Shown here: positions 49,201 to 60,745 of the stretch, in pieces
Layout of the letters: every line of letters starts with the position of its first letter
Numbering within the stretch: the first letter of the stretch is position 1
Source: Penium margaritaceum
Lineage: Eukaryota; Streptophyta; Zygnematophyceae; Desmidiales; Peniaceae
Direction of reading: 5' to 3'
Length of the DNA stretch: 64,000 nt
Assembly: GCA_023375785.1 (NCBI GenBank)
Contig: SZWC01008609.1
Location: 49,831 to 113,830, forward strand
Program-made: the position numbers and the translations under genes
Notes under the pieces: model-generated
Told to the model about the DNA's origin: nothing
Database searches by the model: none
The model's input: the letters and a program-made list of their open reading frames with translations, nothing else

Positions 49201-49406
49201 AAGTAGGGCGCAACTAGTGCGCAACTAGGCCGCAACTAGGGTGCAAGTAGGGCACAAGCAGGGCACAAGTAAGGCAAAACTAGGGCGTAAGTAGGGGCGT
49301 AACTGGGGTGCAAGTAGGGTGCAAGTAGGGCGCAATTAGCTTGCAACTATGCCACAACTAGGGCGCGACTAGGGCGTACGTCGGGCGCAACTAGGGCGCA
49401 ATTAAG
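34238..49406. repeat. 11-bp minisatellite array, segment 3
   Basis: Uninterrupted 11-bp array apart from the assembly gap at 43,797-43,858. The part to about 39,300 is the right-hand copy of 27,880-32,900. Beyond that the marker dimer continues (for example 43,073-43,094), and A-run variants recur near 40,795, 42,292 and 45,667. I see no gene in it. Short open frames of 60-76 codons are runs of the stop-free AAGTA subtype. Confidence 0.95.
43797..43858. other. Assembly gap (62 N)
   Basis: Sixty-two undetermined bases with 11-bp repeats on both sides. Its true size is unknown, and array length here should not be trusted. Confidence 0.99.
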
Positions 49407-50108
49407 TGTCAAGAATGCGTTCCTGGTGTTCCCTGAACCACCTGAGTGTCCACGGCAACTTAGTGCAAAGAGACTTCCAAGGGAGGTGTGTGCTTTGGGT
49501 CACCACAATACCAAGGGAGCAGAATTCTGGCAAAATACAGATTGCGGAAACTGAGAAAGGCTGAGAATCATTAATGGTTAGAGATAACAACAGATTCTTA
49601 TAGCCTGTGATTTAAGCTTTCCAACGCATCCAAGCACGCCCAAAACGGAGCACAAGAACCCCTGCTACGGCCGTCAAAGTAACCCTTGGAGGAGCCGCCA
49701 ACCGTGCCTTGCACGCTAGGCAACGGGACGCGCTTCGACGATGACCCGTCGGAACACCTTTCCTCGTCCAGAAGTCAAGGAGAAGTTCACCCTGGTCAAT
49801 ATGGTCCCTCTAGTCACTTCATTCATGCCCCTGGTACATTTGGAGCTCGTTGGAGATGAACTCGGACCACCGCGGTGGAATAATCCCGTCACCAATGACG
49901 GAGACCCAGATTCCACCCGACGACCACCCGAACTTTCGATGGGGCTAACTTTCTGAATTCTCAACCACATCGAGCAATTGAAAGCTTGAAACCGTATGGC
50001 GAGATCCAAGGAATCCAAATCTGCAGTCAGATTAGACATCCAACCACTCTCTAGAGGTCGAACCCAGAAAACGGAAAATGGCATCCATGGCAGGGGCACT
50101 TTTTGACA
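49407..50108 (-). repeat. Element 2 3' LTR (left copy)
   Basis: 702 bp from TGTCAAG to TTTTGACA. A TATA-like site, TATAAG on the minus strand, lies at 49,597-49,602. It shares its middle and right thirds with the solo LTR at 15,723-16,354. Confidence 0.9.
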
Positions 50109-50117
50109 ATCTCCTCC
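50109..50117 (-). other. Polypurine tract of element 2
   Basis: Reads GGAGGAGAT on the minus strand, abutting the 3' LTR, as in element 1. Confidence 0.6.
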
Positions 50118-50152
50118 GTGCACCTTCCATGCCGGATGCCTCATGCTCTCTC

Positions 50153-51736
50153 TCACTCGTCCACTCCTACACCTTCAAGCCCTTCACAGCTTGTCAACCC
50201 AAGCCCTTCAAGCCTGATAACATGCCGATCCTGGGGCTGCACCTTGGTCATGAAATCTGCGAGCATGCGCTTCGTACTGCAATGCTGGAGCACAACCTGT
50301 CCCTTCTCTAGCATATCGCACGCGTAGTGGTAGCGCACGTCAATGTGCTTCGTCCTCCTGTACTGCGTCGGTTTGTTGGTCAGCAAGATGGAGCCGGTTT
50401 TGTCCTCTTGAACCACTATAGGCTCCTGCTACGGCACGCCCAGCTCCCCAAGCAATCTGCGGAGCTACACTGCTTCCTTGACCGACTCGGCCAGAGCGAT
50501 GTACTCCGCCTCCACAGTGGACGTGGCGACGCTGTCCCGCTTCCTGCTGCACCACAAGACCGCTGCACCTGCAAGGAAGAACATGTAGCCAAAGGTAGAC
50601 TTCCTCTTGTCCACATCGCCAGCGTAGTCCGCGTCAGTGAAGCAGACCAGCCGCAAGGGGTCTGACCTCCCCTTTCCATCGTACTTCAGGCGCGTGTGCC
50701 ATGTTGCCCGCAAGTACCAAAGGATGCGCTTCACAGCTATCCAGTGTAGTGGCCTAGGGTTGGCCACATACCTGCTCACCTGACCCACCGCGTAGGCCAG
50801 GTCCGGCCGAGTCGCCACCATGGCATACATCAGGCTGCCCACCAGTGATTGGTAGGGCACCTCTGCCATGTCCTCCTTCTCCTTTTTAGTTTGCGGCGCC
50901 ATCGCCACACTCAGCTCACAGCTTGTGGAGAACGGACTGCCCACTGGCTTGCAGTCCTACATGCCGTACCGCTTCAAGACCTTGGTCACGTACTTGGCCT
51001 GCTCCAGCTCATGCGTGCACGTCCTCCGGTTCTGCCTGGAGCTCACCCCAAGGTAGTACTCCAGCTCCCCCATGTCCGTCATCTTAGATCTGCTGCGCAG
51101 CTGCTCCTTGAGCTGCTACAAAGCTGCCTGATCAGATGAATACATGATCAGATTGTCCACGTAGAGTTCGATTATCTGATGGAGTCCCTTGCTACGCCGC
51201 ACGTACATGCTGTGGTCTGACTCACATCGCTTGAAGCCGAGCTCTGTCATGTAGCCGTCCATCTATTGGTATCAGCACCTGGGCGCCTGTTTTAGCCCAT
51301 ACAAGGCCTTCTGCAGCTTGCATACCTTGCCCACCGGCGCATCCACCCCCTCCGGCACCTCAAGGTAGATCTCCTTGTCGATGATGCCGTTCAGGAATGC
51401 CGTCTTGATATCCATTTGGTGGATCTCCATGTCCTTTGCGGCTGCCACCACGAGGATCGTCTGGATGCTTGTGAACTTGGCGACGGGCGCGAATGTCTCA
51501 TCGTAGTGTTTGTCTTTCCACTGCGCGTACCCCTTTGCCACTAGCCGCACCTTATACTTCTCCACCTTGCTGTCCTTGGTGAGTTTTGCCTTGAATACCC
51601 ACTTGGAGCTGATCACCTTTGCCCCCTCAGACCGATCCACCAGCTCCCAAGTGTCGTTCTCAGCAAGGGACGCAAGTTCAGATTTTATTGCTTCACCCCA
51701 CTGCTGCCCGTCAGGCTGTACAAGCGCCTCTTGCAC
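50153..51736 (-). pseudogene. pol: Copia element 2 reverse transcriptase and RNase H
   Basis: Minus-strand relic of the polymerase half of pol. The RT fingers and palm (WELVDRSEGAKVISSKWVFKAKL, QMDIKTAFLNG, LQKALYGLKQAP) are open at 51,272-51,736. A stop follows, then the frame continues to the active-site motif. This reads YVDN instead of YVDD (Asn codon 51,152-51,154), so one catalytic Asp is lost by a G-to-A change. RNase H follows at 50,465-50,944, with SLMYAMVATRPDLAYAV, TDADYAGD and TSTVEAEYIALAE. The C-terminal segment with TKHIDVRYH and MLADFMTK ends near 50,153. Stops separate the pieces. Non-functional. Confidence 0.92.
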
Positions 51737-52398
51737 GGTTGTCAGCTCCGCGCCATGCCGATCCAGCGGCCCGTGCTTTTTTCATATCGTTTTGCCGCAT
51801 TCCGCTGCCTCTGGCTGCGACACGGCGACCTTGACAACGTTGGCTGCTGGTCCTGCTGCTGCTCTGCTGCAACATTGTCCTTGGCTGCAGGCTCCCCCGC
51901 ATCGTCTGCTGCATCTTGCGCTCCAGCGGCACTTGTACCTGCTGCGTTGCCCTGCTACGCTCCAGCACCGTCATCCTCCGAAGACCCGTCATCGACCTCT
52001 GCAGCCGCCGGCTCCTCCTCATGCTCAAGGAGTTGGAACCACTCCCCCTCCTTTGGTGAGTGCGTTGCGTTGATGTTGTTGTTGATGTTGTAATAGCTCT
52101 ACTGCTCATCAAACGTGACGTTGCGGCTGGTGATGACTTCCTCCGTCCGTGGATCAAAGAGGCGGTACACCTTGAGCGCACTCTCGTATCCGACGAACAT
52201 GTACGTCTTTGCTCGCGGGTCCAGTTTGGAGTCTTTTCTTTGCGCGTCCTGCACCAATGCGTGCGCCTTGCACCCGAATGCCTTCAGGTGCGCCACGCTT
52301 GGTTTGCACCCGCTCCAAGCCTCCTGCGGCGTCTTCCAGCCGCCCTTGCCTTTCAGCACTGCCGTTGGTGTGAGGTTGGTGATGTATCACGCCGTACT
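51737..52398 (-). pseudogene. pol: Copia element 2 integrase C-terminus and hinge
   Basis: The part open at 52,099-52,359 holds the typical WKTPQEAWSG, FGCKAHALVQ, MFVGYES and YRLFDPRTEEVITSRNVTFDE blocks of the Copia integrase C-terminus. Past a TAG near 52,096 a poorly conserved acidic hinge (EHEEEPAAAE type) leads to the RT domain, with further stops. A TGA at 52,387-52,389 separates it from the integrase core. Confidence 0.85.
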
Positions 52399-53480
52399 CA
52401 CGGCCTCGGCCCACAAGCTCCATGGCAGTTTAGCATCCATGACCATCGTCCGCGCCATGGTGAGTAGCGTCTGGTTCGCACGCTCCGACGTGCCATTTGA
52501 CTGATGCATGTACGGAGTGGTCGGCTGCCACTCCCCTGCTCCTTCAGCCACCCTCCGCAGCCCACGTACTCGTCGCTATTGTCGCTACGTAGCACTCCGA
52601 CCTTGCGGCCAGTCTGCCTCTCCACCGCTACAACGTACTTCTTCAGCCGGTCCAGCACATCACTCTTCCGCTTCATGAAGTAGACATAGAGTTTCCTGCT
52701 GCAATGGTCGATGAAGGTGACGAAGTACCGCGCGCCCCCAATGGACGGCGTCTTGATCGGTCCGCACACATCACTGTGCACGACCTCGAGCAGGTTCTCG
52801 GCCCGCCGCTGTCCGTCTTCAAACGGCTTGCATTTTTCCTTACCCACGATGCAAGGCTCGCACTTTTGCTCTACGGAATCTGCTGGTGCATCTGCTGCAC
52901 GGGTGATGTTGAGGCCGCGAACCATGTCGCGCTTCTTCATCTCCTGTACGACTGTGTGTGACGAGTGTCCCACCCACCGATGCCACAACTGCAGGTCTGC
53001 TCCCCCGCCTTCTGCGAGGTTGACGACGCATGCTGGCGGATCTCCTGCGTCTGTTGCCAAGGGGATGACCTTGGTCTCAACGATGTAGAGCCCTCCCTTG
53101 CGCTTCGCCTCGAGCACAATCTCGCCGCCGCCGTCCATCCGCACGACTGCACCTTTTTTGCGGAAGAGCACTTCATAACCCTTGTCTGTCAAGCGGCTTA
53201 CACTCAAAATGTCAGCCAGGCCAGGGACATGTTACACGTTTTAGATAACACGATGCACCTTTTTACCACCAACCACCACCTCCACATCCACATCACCTTG
53301 GCCGGCCGCACGTTTGGCGGTCACCATGGACTTGGCAGACTTGGTGTAGTTGATGAACCCCACCTTCTCGACTTGGGTATGCTCCTCCGCACCCGAGTCA
53401 AGGCACCTCCTGTTGGCATCCTTCAGGTCGTGGTTCTTTGTGCCATTGAGGAGCTCCTTCTTGCCTTTGGCTCCCTTGCC
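52399..53480 (-). pseudogene. pol: Copia element 2 protease and integrase core
   Basis: Minus strand. The protease motif CLDSGAEEH keeps its Asp (codon 53,397-53,399). Two TAA stops at 53,241-53,243 and 53,232-53,234 lie in the VIxNVxHVPG segment just before LSVSRL. The pre-integrase zinc site has His76, His81, Cys116 and Cys119, counted from 53,207. The integrase core shows HSDVCGP (Asp at 52,770-52,772) and RSDNSDEY (Asp at 52,581-52,583). A frameshift near 52,533 moves the rest, including the catalytic Glu of TSERANQT (52,483-52,485), into another frame. Confidence 0.9.
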
Positions 53481-54264
53481 ACCAGCCTGCGCCTCCTCCG
53501 GGCACTCCTTGGCCCAATTGTCCTCCTTGGCACAGTTATGCCATGCACCCCTCTTAGCGGCGGCGGTAAGGGCGGCGGCAAGAAGGGCATCTTGCCGCCG
53601 CCCTTACCGCCGCCTCACTTGCCGCTGCTGCTGCCACCCTGCGTTTTGGAAACCAGGGCAGTTGAGGATGTCGAGATCTTGCCACCGCTCCGCCGGTGCA
53701 CCTCGTTGCGGATGGACTCGGCCACTACGCCGTAGGTGCGTTAATCCTCCTCCCAGCCTCCCAGTATGGTGATGAGAGGACCCCAACTGTTAATTAGAGC
53801 CATGAGGAGCGCCATCGCCTGTATCTTTGTGTCAATCTTCCACCCCACATCATTGCATTGTGAAGCAAGAGACTCAATCATGGCATGGCGGAAATGACGT
53901 CCTCACCCTCCTCAATCCTCACCATCAAGAGTCGTTTCATTGCGAAGACTTTGTTGGCTAGGGATGTTGAGTGGTGGATGGAGCAGAGCTTCTTCCACGC
54001 GTCAGATGCCAGGTCACAGCCATGGATGTAGCCCCACTGAGATTCATGCAGTACAGACAATAGGAGCATCAGCGCCTCTGTGTTCTTCTCCGCAAAGGCC
54101 GTCTTCTCCTCGTTCGTTGCGCTCGCATCTTGAACCTCCGTGCCCTTCATAAGCTCCAGCAGTCCCTTGTATGCAAAGTAGATCTCAAAATGCCACCGCC
54201 ACAGCCCGAATCCAGGGCTGCCCATGCACTTTTGGATGGGCGAGGACTCCGGATTCTGCACCAT
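53481..54264 (-). pseudogene. gag: Copia element 2 gag with degenerate zinc knuckle
   Basis: Minus strand. The N-terminal part (54,264-53,878) has FGLWRWHFEIYFAYKGLLEL, SDAWKKLCSIHHS and ANKVFAMKRLL, matching gag of element 1. A frameshift near 53,880 moves the frame, which then reads IESLASQCNDVGWKID and INSWGPLITILGGW. The zinc knuckle at 53,502-53,543 reads WHNCAKEDNWAKEC: the first Cys is Trp and the His is Asn, so only two ligands remain. An alternative upstream start at 54,331-54,333 (MHGYIPPSDFAVA) is followed by a stop and may be the original N-terminus. Confidence 0.87.
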
Positions 54265-54372
54265 GATGAACTTCTGCGATGGACAGTCTCAAAGTGCAAC
54301 GGCGAAGTCGCTCGGAGGGATATACCCGTGCATTGCGGAAGTCGTGAACGTCTTGGTAGGCAGGTCAGGACT

Positions 54373-54387
54373 GTGGGCCCATAACCC
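54373..54387 (-). other. Primer-binding site: initiator tRNA-Met anticodon arm
   Basis: The plus strand reads GTGGGCCCATAACCC, then TT, then the LTR. All 15 bases equal positions of the plant initiator tRNA-Met anticodon stem and loop as I know it. It has the same 2-base spacing to the LTR as element 1, although the LTRs are unrelated. Confidence 0.85.
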
Positions 54388-54389
54388 TT

Positions 54390-55102
54390 TGTCAGGAATA
54401 CTGTCCTGGCGTGCCCTGAAGCACCTAAGTATCCATGTCTACTTAGTGCAAAGAGACTTCCAAGGGAGGTGTGTGCTTTGGGTCACCACAACACCAAGGG
54501 AGCAGAATTCTTGCAGAATACAGATTGTGGAAACTGAGAAAGGCTGAGAATCATAATTGGTTAGTTATTTAAGTGGTATTACATCAGATTCTTATATCCT
54601 GTGATCTAAGCTTTCCAACGCATCCAAGAACGCCCAAAACGGAGCAGTAGAGCCCCTGCTACGGCCATCGAAGTAACCCTTGGTGGAGCCGCCCACCGTG
54701 CCTTGCACACTAAGCAACGAGAGGCGCTTCGACGATGACCCGTCAGATCGCCTTTCCTCGCCCATAAGTCAAGGAGAAGTTCACCCTCGTCAAGAAGGTC
54801 CCTCTGTTCACTTCATTCATGCCCCTGGTGCATTTGGAGCTCGTTGGAGACGAACTCAGACCACCGCGGTGGAATAATCCCGTCACCAATGATGGAGACC
54901 CAGACTCCACCCGACGACCACCCGAACTTCGGATGTGGCTAACTTTCTGAATTCTCAACCAAATCGAGTAACTGAAAGCTCGAAACTGCATGGAAAAATC
55001 CACGGAGTCCAAATCTGCAATCAGATCAGACATCCAACTACTCTCTAGTGGTGGAAACAGGAAAACGGCAAATGGCATCTATGGCAGGGGCACTTTTTAA
55101 CA
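54390..55102 (-). repeat. Element 2 5' LTR (right copy)
   Basis: 713 bp from TGTCAGG to TTTTAACA, clearly the partner of the left LTR but more diverged than the LTR pair of element 1. A TATA-like site TATAAG lies on the minus strand at 54,591-54,596. Confidence 0.9.
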
Positions 55103-58100
55103 GTAGGGCGCAACTAGGGCCCAAGTAGGGCGCAAGTAGGGGATACGTGGGACGCAACTAGGGTACAACTAGAGCGCAACTAGGGCGCAACTACGCCATA
55201 AGTATGGCACAAGTAGGAGATAAGTAGGACGTAACTAGGGTATAACTAGAGCGCAACTAGGGCACAAGTAGGGCGCAACTAGGGTGCAACTAGGGCTCAA
55301 CTGGGGCGCAACTAGGGTGCAACTAGGGCGCAACTAGGGCGCAACTAGGGCGCAACTAGGGTGCAACCAGGATGTAACTAGGATGCAACTAAGGTGCAAC
55401 TCTGACACAGCTAGTGCCAAACTGAGGTGCAACTAGGGCACAACTAGGGTGCAAGTCGGGCGCAAGTCGGGCGCAACTAGGGCGCAAGTAGGGTGCAACT
55501 AGGGCACACGTGGGATGCAAGTAGGGCACAAGAAGGGTACAACTAGGGCTCAACTAGGGCGTAGCTAGTGTCCAACTGAAGTGCAACTAGGGTGCAACTA
55601 GGACGCAAATAGGGCACAACTAGAGCTCAAGCAGGGTGCAGCTAGGGCTTAACTAGGTCGTAACTACGATGCAAATAGGACGCAAGTAGGGCGCAACTAG
55701 GGCGCAACTAGGACGCAACTAGGGTGCAACTAGGGTGCAAATAGGGCGCAAGTAGGGCACAAGTAGGGCATAACTAGGGTACAACTAGGGCGCAGCTAGG
55801 ACGCAAGTAGGGCACAAGTAAGGCGCAAGTAAGGCGCAACTAGGGGGCAACTAGGGCATAACTAGGGTGCAACTAGTGTACAACTAGGACGCAACTAGGG
55901 CGCAAGTAGGGTACAAGTAGGGTGCAACTAAACCGGAACTACGGCCAACTAGGGTGCAACTAGGGCGTAGCTAGTACCCAACTGAGGCGCAACTAGGGCA
56001 CAACTAGGGCGCAAGTAAGGAGCAAATAGGGCACAAATAGGGCTCAACTTGGGTACAAGTAGCGCGCAAGTAGGACGCAACTAGGGCATAACTAGGTCGC
56101 AACTAGGGCGCAACTAGGGCGTAGCTAGTGTCCAACTGAGGCGCAACTAGGCTGTAGCTAGTGCCCAACTGAGGCACAACCTGGACGCATTTAGGGCGCA
56201 AGTAGGGCGCATCTAGGGCACAATTAGGTACAACTAGGGTGCAACTAGGGTGCAACTAGGGCGCAAGTAGGGCGCAAGTAGGGCACAACTAGGGCGCAAC
56301 TAGGACGCAACTAGGGCGCAAGTAAGGCGGAAGAAGAGCGCAAATAGGGTACAACTAGGGTGCAACTAGGGTGTAACCAGGGTGCAAGTAGGAAGTAAGT
56401 AGGGCACAAGTAGGGCACAACTAGGGTGCAACTTGGGCACAACTAGGACGCAAGTAGGGCGCAAGTAGGACGCAATTAGGGAGCAACTATGGTGCAGCTA
56501 GGGTGTAAGTAGGGCGCAAGCAGGGCGCAACTAGGATGCAACTAGGACGCAACTAGGACGTAACTAGGACGTAGCTAGTGTCCAACTGAGGCGCAACTAG
56601 GGCGCAACTAGGACGCAAGTCGGGCGTAACTAGGACGCAAGTAGGGCGCAACTAGGGCTCAAGTTTGGTGCAAGTAGGGTGCAACTAGAAGCAACTAGGG
56701 CGCAACTAGGGCATAGCTAGTGTCCAACTGAGGTGCAACTAGGACGTAACTAGGGCACACGTGGGGTGTCACTAGGACGTAAGTAGGGCGCAACTTGGAT
56801 GCAACTAGGGCGCAACTAAGGCGCAACTAGGGCGCAAGAAAGGCGCAAGTAGGGTGCAAGTAAGGGGCAACAAAGGCCCAAGTAGGACGCAAGTAGGGCA
56901 AAAGTAGGACGTAAGTAGGGCACAAGTAGGGTGCAACTAGGACGCAAGTAAGGTATAACTAGGGCACAAGTAGGGTGCAACTAGGGCTCAACTAGGGCGC
57001 AACTAGGACGCAAGTAAGACGCAAGTAGGATGCAAGAAGGATGCAACTAGGGCACAATAAGGGCACAACTAGAGCGCAATAAGGGCGTAGCTAGTGCCCA
57101 ACTGAGGCGCAACTAGGATGCAACTAGAGCTCAAGTAGGGCACAAGTCGGACGCAAGTAGGGTGCAAGTATGGCGCAACTAGGGTGGAATTAGGTTGCAA
57201 CTAGGGCGTAGCTAGTGTCTAACTGAGGTGCAACAAGAGCGCAACTAGGACGCAAGTAGGGCTCAACTAGGGCACAAGTAGGGTACAAGTAGGGTATAAC
57301 TAGGGCGCAATTAGAGCACAACTAGGGCACATCTAGGACGTAGCTAGTGCTCAACTAAGGTGCAACTAGGGTGCAACTAGAGTGCAAGTAGGACGCAACT
57401 AGGGCGCAAGTATGCGCAACTAGGATGCAATTAGGATGAAACTAGGGTGCAACTAGGGTGCAACTAGGGCGCAAGTAGGGCGCAAGTAGGGCACAACTAA
57501 GGCACAACTAGGGCCCAACTAGGGCACAAGTAGGGCGCAAGAAGGGTGCAAGTAGGGCGCAACTAGTGTGCAACTAGGATGCAACTAGCGTGCAAGTAGG
57601 GCGTAATTAGGGCACAAGTAGGGCACAACTAGGACGCAACTAGGGTTCAACTAGCAACTAGGGTGCAAGTAGGACGAAAGTAGGGTGTAAGTAGGGCACA
57701 GTTATGGCGCAACTAGGGCGCAAGTAGGGCGCAAGTTGGGCGCAACTAGGCCGCAACTAGGGTGCAACTAGGGCGCAACTAGGGCGTAGTTAGTGTCCAA
57801 CTGAGCCGCAACTAGGGTGCAACTAGGAAGCATGTCGTACGCAAGTAGGACGTAACTAGGGCCCAAGTAGGGTGCAAGTTGGGTGCAACTAAGGCGCAAC
57901 TAGGACGCAACTAGGGCAAAGCTAGTGTCCAACTGAGGCGTAACTAGGGTGCAGCTAGGGCGCAAGTGGGGCGCAACTAGGGTGCAAGTAGGGTGCAACT
58001 TGGATGCGACTAGGGCACAACTAGGGTGCAACTAGGGTGCAAGTAGGGCGCAAGTAGGACGCAAGTTGGAGGCAACTAGGGCGTAACTAGGGTACAAGTA

Positions 58101-60745
58101 GGGTATAAGTAGGGCATAAGTAGGCATCAACTAGGGTGCAACTAGGGCGCAACTAGGGCGCAAGTAGCGCGCAAATAGGGCACAACTAGGACGCAACTAG
58201 GGCGCAACTAGGGTGCAAGTAGGGCGCAAGTAGGGCTCAACTAGGGCTCAACTAGGGCGCAACTAGGGCGCAACCAGGGCGCAACTAGGGTCGAACTAGG
58301 GTGAAACTAGGACGCAACTAGGGTGCAACTATTGCGTAGCCAGTGTCCAACTTAGGTGCAACTATGACGTAACTAGGGCGCAAGTCGGGTGTAACTAGGC
58401 CGCAAGTAGGGCGCATCCAGGGCGCAAGTGGGGCGCAAGTAGGACGCAACTAGGGTGTAACTAGGGCACAAGTAGGATGCAAGTAGGGCACAACTAGGGC
58501 GCAACTAGGGCACAACTAGGGCGCAAGTAGGACGCAACTAGGGCACAACTAGGGCATAGCTAGTGCCCAAGTGAGGCGCAACTAGGGGGCAACAAGGGTA
58601 CAACTAGGGCGCAACTAGGGCGCAAGTAGGGCGCAAGTAGGGTACAAGTAGCGTTCCACTAGGGTGTAACTAGGGCGCGACTAAGGCGTAGCTAGTGCCC
58701 AACTGAGGCGCAACTAGGGTACAACTAGGGTTCAACTAGGACGCAACTAGGGTGCAACTAGGGAGTAACTAGGGCGCAACTAGGGTGCCACTAAGGCGTA
58801 GCTAGTGCCCAACTGAGACGCAACTAGGGTACAACTAGGGTGCAACTAGGATGCAACTAGGGTGCAACTAGGGAGCAACTAGGGCGCAACTAGGACGCAA
58901 GTAAGGCGCAAGGAGGGCACAAAGTAGGACACAACTAGGGTGTAACTAGGGTGTATCTAGGGCGTAAGTAGGGTAAAACTAGGGCACAAGTGGGACACAA
59001 GTAGAGTATAAGTAGGGCGCAAGTAGGGTACAACTAGGGCACAAGTAGGGCGCAAATAGGGCGCAACTAGGGCGCAACTAGGGTGCAACTAGGACACAAG
59101 TAGGGCGCAAGTAGGGCGCAACTAGGGTGCAACTGGGGTGCAACTAGGACACAGCTAGGACCCAAGTACGGCGTAAGAAGGACGCAAGTAGGATACAACG
59201 AGGACGCAAGTAGAGTGCAACTAGGGTGCAACTAGGCCGCAAGTAGGGCGCAACTAGGGTGCAATTAGGACGCAACTAGGGTGTAACTAGGGCGTAACTA
59301 GGATGTAACTAAGGCACAACTAGAGCATAGCTAGTGCACAACCGAGGCGCAACTAGGATGCAACTAGGGTGCAACTAGGGTACAACTAGAGCGAAACTAG
59401 GGTGCAACTAGGATACAGCTAGGACGCAAGGAGGGTGCAAGTAGGATGCAAGTAGGGCGCAACTATGGCGCAACTAGGACGCAACTATGGCGTAATTAGT
59501 GCACAACTGAGATGCAACTAGGGCGCAACTCGGGCGCAACTAGGGTGCAACCAGGACGCAAGTAGGGCGCAACTAGGGTGCAAGCAGGACACAAGTAGGG
59601 CGCAAGTTTGGCGCATGCAGGATACAACTAGGGTGTAACTAGAGCGTAGGTAGGGTGCAAGTAGGACGAAAGTAGGGTGTACCTTGGGTGCAACTAGGGT
59701 GAAACTAAAGAGCAAGTAGGGCGCAAGTGGAGCGCAACTAGGGCGCAAGTGGGATGCAACTAGGGTGTAACTAGGGCGCAACTAGGGTGCAGCAAGGACA
59801 CAACAAGGGTGCAAGTAGGACGCAAGTACGGTGCAATTACGGGGCAACTATGGTACAACTAGGACGCAAGTAGGGCATAGGTAGGGTGCAAGTAAGGTGT
59901 AACTAGGGCACAACTAGGGTAAAACTAGGGCACAAGTAGGGGGAAATTAGGGTGCAATCAGGACGCAACTAAGGTACAACTAGGGTGCAACGAGGGCGCA
60001 AGTAGGGCGCAACTAGGTTGCAACTAGGGCGCAAGTAGGATGCAAGTAGGGCGTAACTAGGGCGCAACTATAGCGCAACTAGGACGCAGCTAGGGTGTAA
60101 CAAGGGCGTACGTAGGACGCAACTAGGGCGTAGCTAATGCTCAACTGAAACACAACTAGGGCGCAACTAGGGCGCAACTAGGACGGAATAAGGGCGCAAC
60201 TAAGGTGCAACTAGGGCGCAACCAGGATGCAACCAGGGCGTAGCTAGTGCCCAACTGAGGCGCAACTAGGGTACAACTAGGGCGCAACTAGGGCTTAACT
60301 AGGACGCAAGTAGGGTGCAAATAGGACGCAAGTAGGGTGCAAGTAGGGCGCAAGTAGGGTGCAACTAGGGCGCAACTAAAGCGCAACTAGGGCGTAAGTA
60401 GGGCGTAACTAGGGCGCAAGTAGGGTACAACTAGGGTGCAAGTAGGGCGCAAGTAGGGCAGAAGTAGGGTGCAACTTGGACGCAACTAGGGCTTAACTAG
60501 GGCATAGCTAGTGCCCAACTGAGGCGCAACTAGGGCGCAGCTAGGGCGCAACTAGGGCCCAAGTAGGGCGCAAGTAGGATGCACCTAGGGTACAACTAGG
60601 GCGCAACTAGGGCCCAAGTAGGACGCAAGTAGGACGCAACTAGAACGTAACTAAGGCACAACTAGGGCGCAAATAGGACGCAATTAGGGTGCAAGGAGGA
60701 TGCAACTAGGGTGCAACTAGGGTACAACTAGGGCGCAAGTAGGAC
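55103..60745. repeat. 11-bp minisatellite array, segment 4
   Basis: Same 11-bp unit and same marker dimer (for example 60,238-60,259). No gene or other insertion is seen. The array ends at about 60,745, directly inside the transposase pseudogene. Confidence 0.95.

Larger units (their letters stand above)
49407..55102 (-). mobile_element. Copia element 2, full set of domains, heavily decayed
   Basis: A 5.7-kb LTR retrotransposon in the 11-bp array, coding on the minus strand. LTRs lie at 49,407-50,108 and 54,390-55,102, starting TGTCA and ending ACA. The interior reads, in sense order, primer-binding site, gag, protease, integrase, hinge, RT, RNase H and polypurine tract, i.e. Ty1/copia order. 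No matching target duplication is visible: TTAAG lies on the left and GTAGG on the right. This suggests decay or exchange in the flanking array. It is a different family from element 1, with little LTR similarity, but uses the same unusual primer site. Several stops, at least two frameshifts and a changed RT active site make it dead. Confidence 0.93.

Noticed and set aside
52965-53735. 256-codon plus-strand open frame
   Set aside because: Antisense of gag/protease/pre-integrase of element 2. No recognisable domain of its own.
49402-55107. Target-site duplication for element 2
   Set aside because: The five flanking bases (TTAAG and GTAGG) agree at only three positions, which is expected by chance within similar array units.
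18022-59781. Short reverse-strand frames with LRPSCALVAPY-like repeats in the 11-bp array
   Set aside because: They are runs of the AAGTA subtype, which lacks the TAG stop. No gene features.
17685-60745. Telomeric repeat, because CTAGGG resembles TTAGGG/TTTAGGG
   Set aside because: The period is 11 bp with GCGCAA in every unit, and there is no true telomere motif. A subtelomeric location remains possible but is unsupported.
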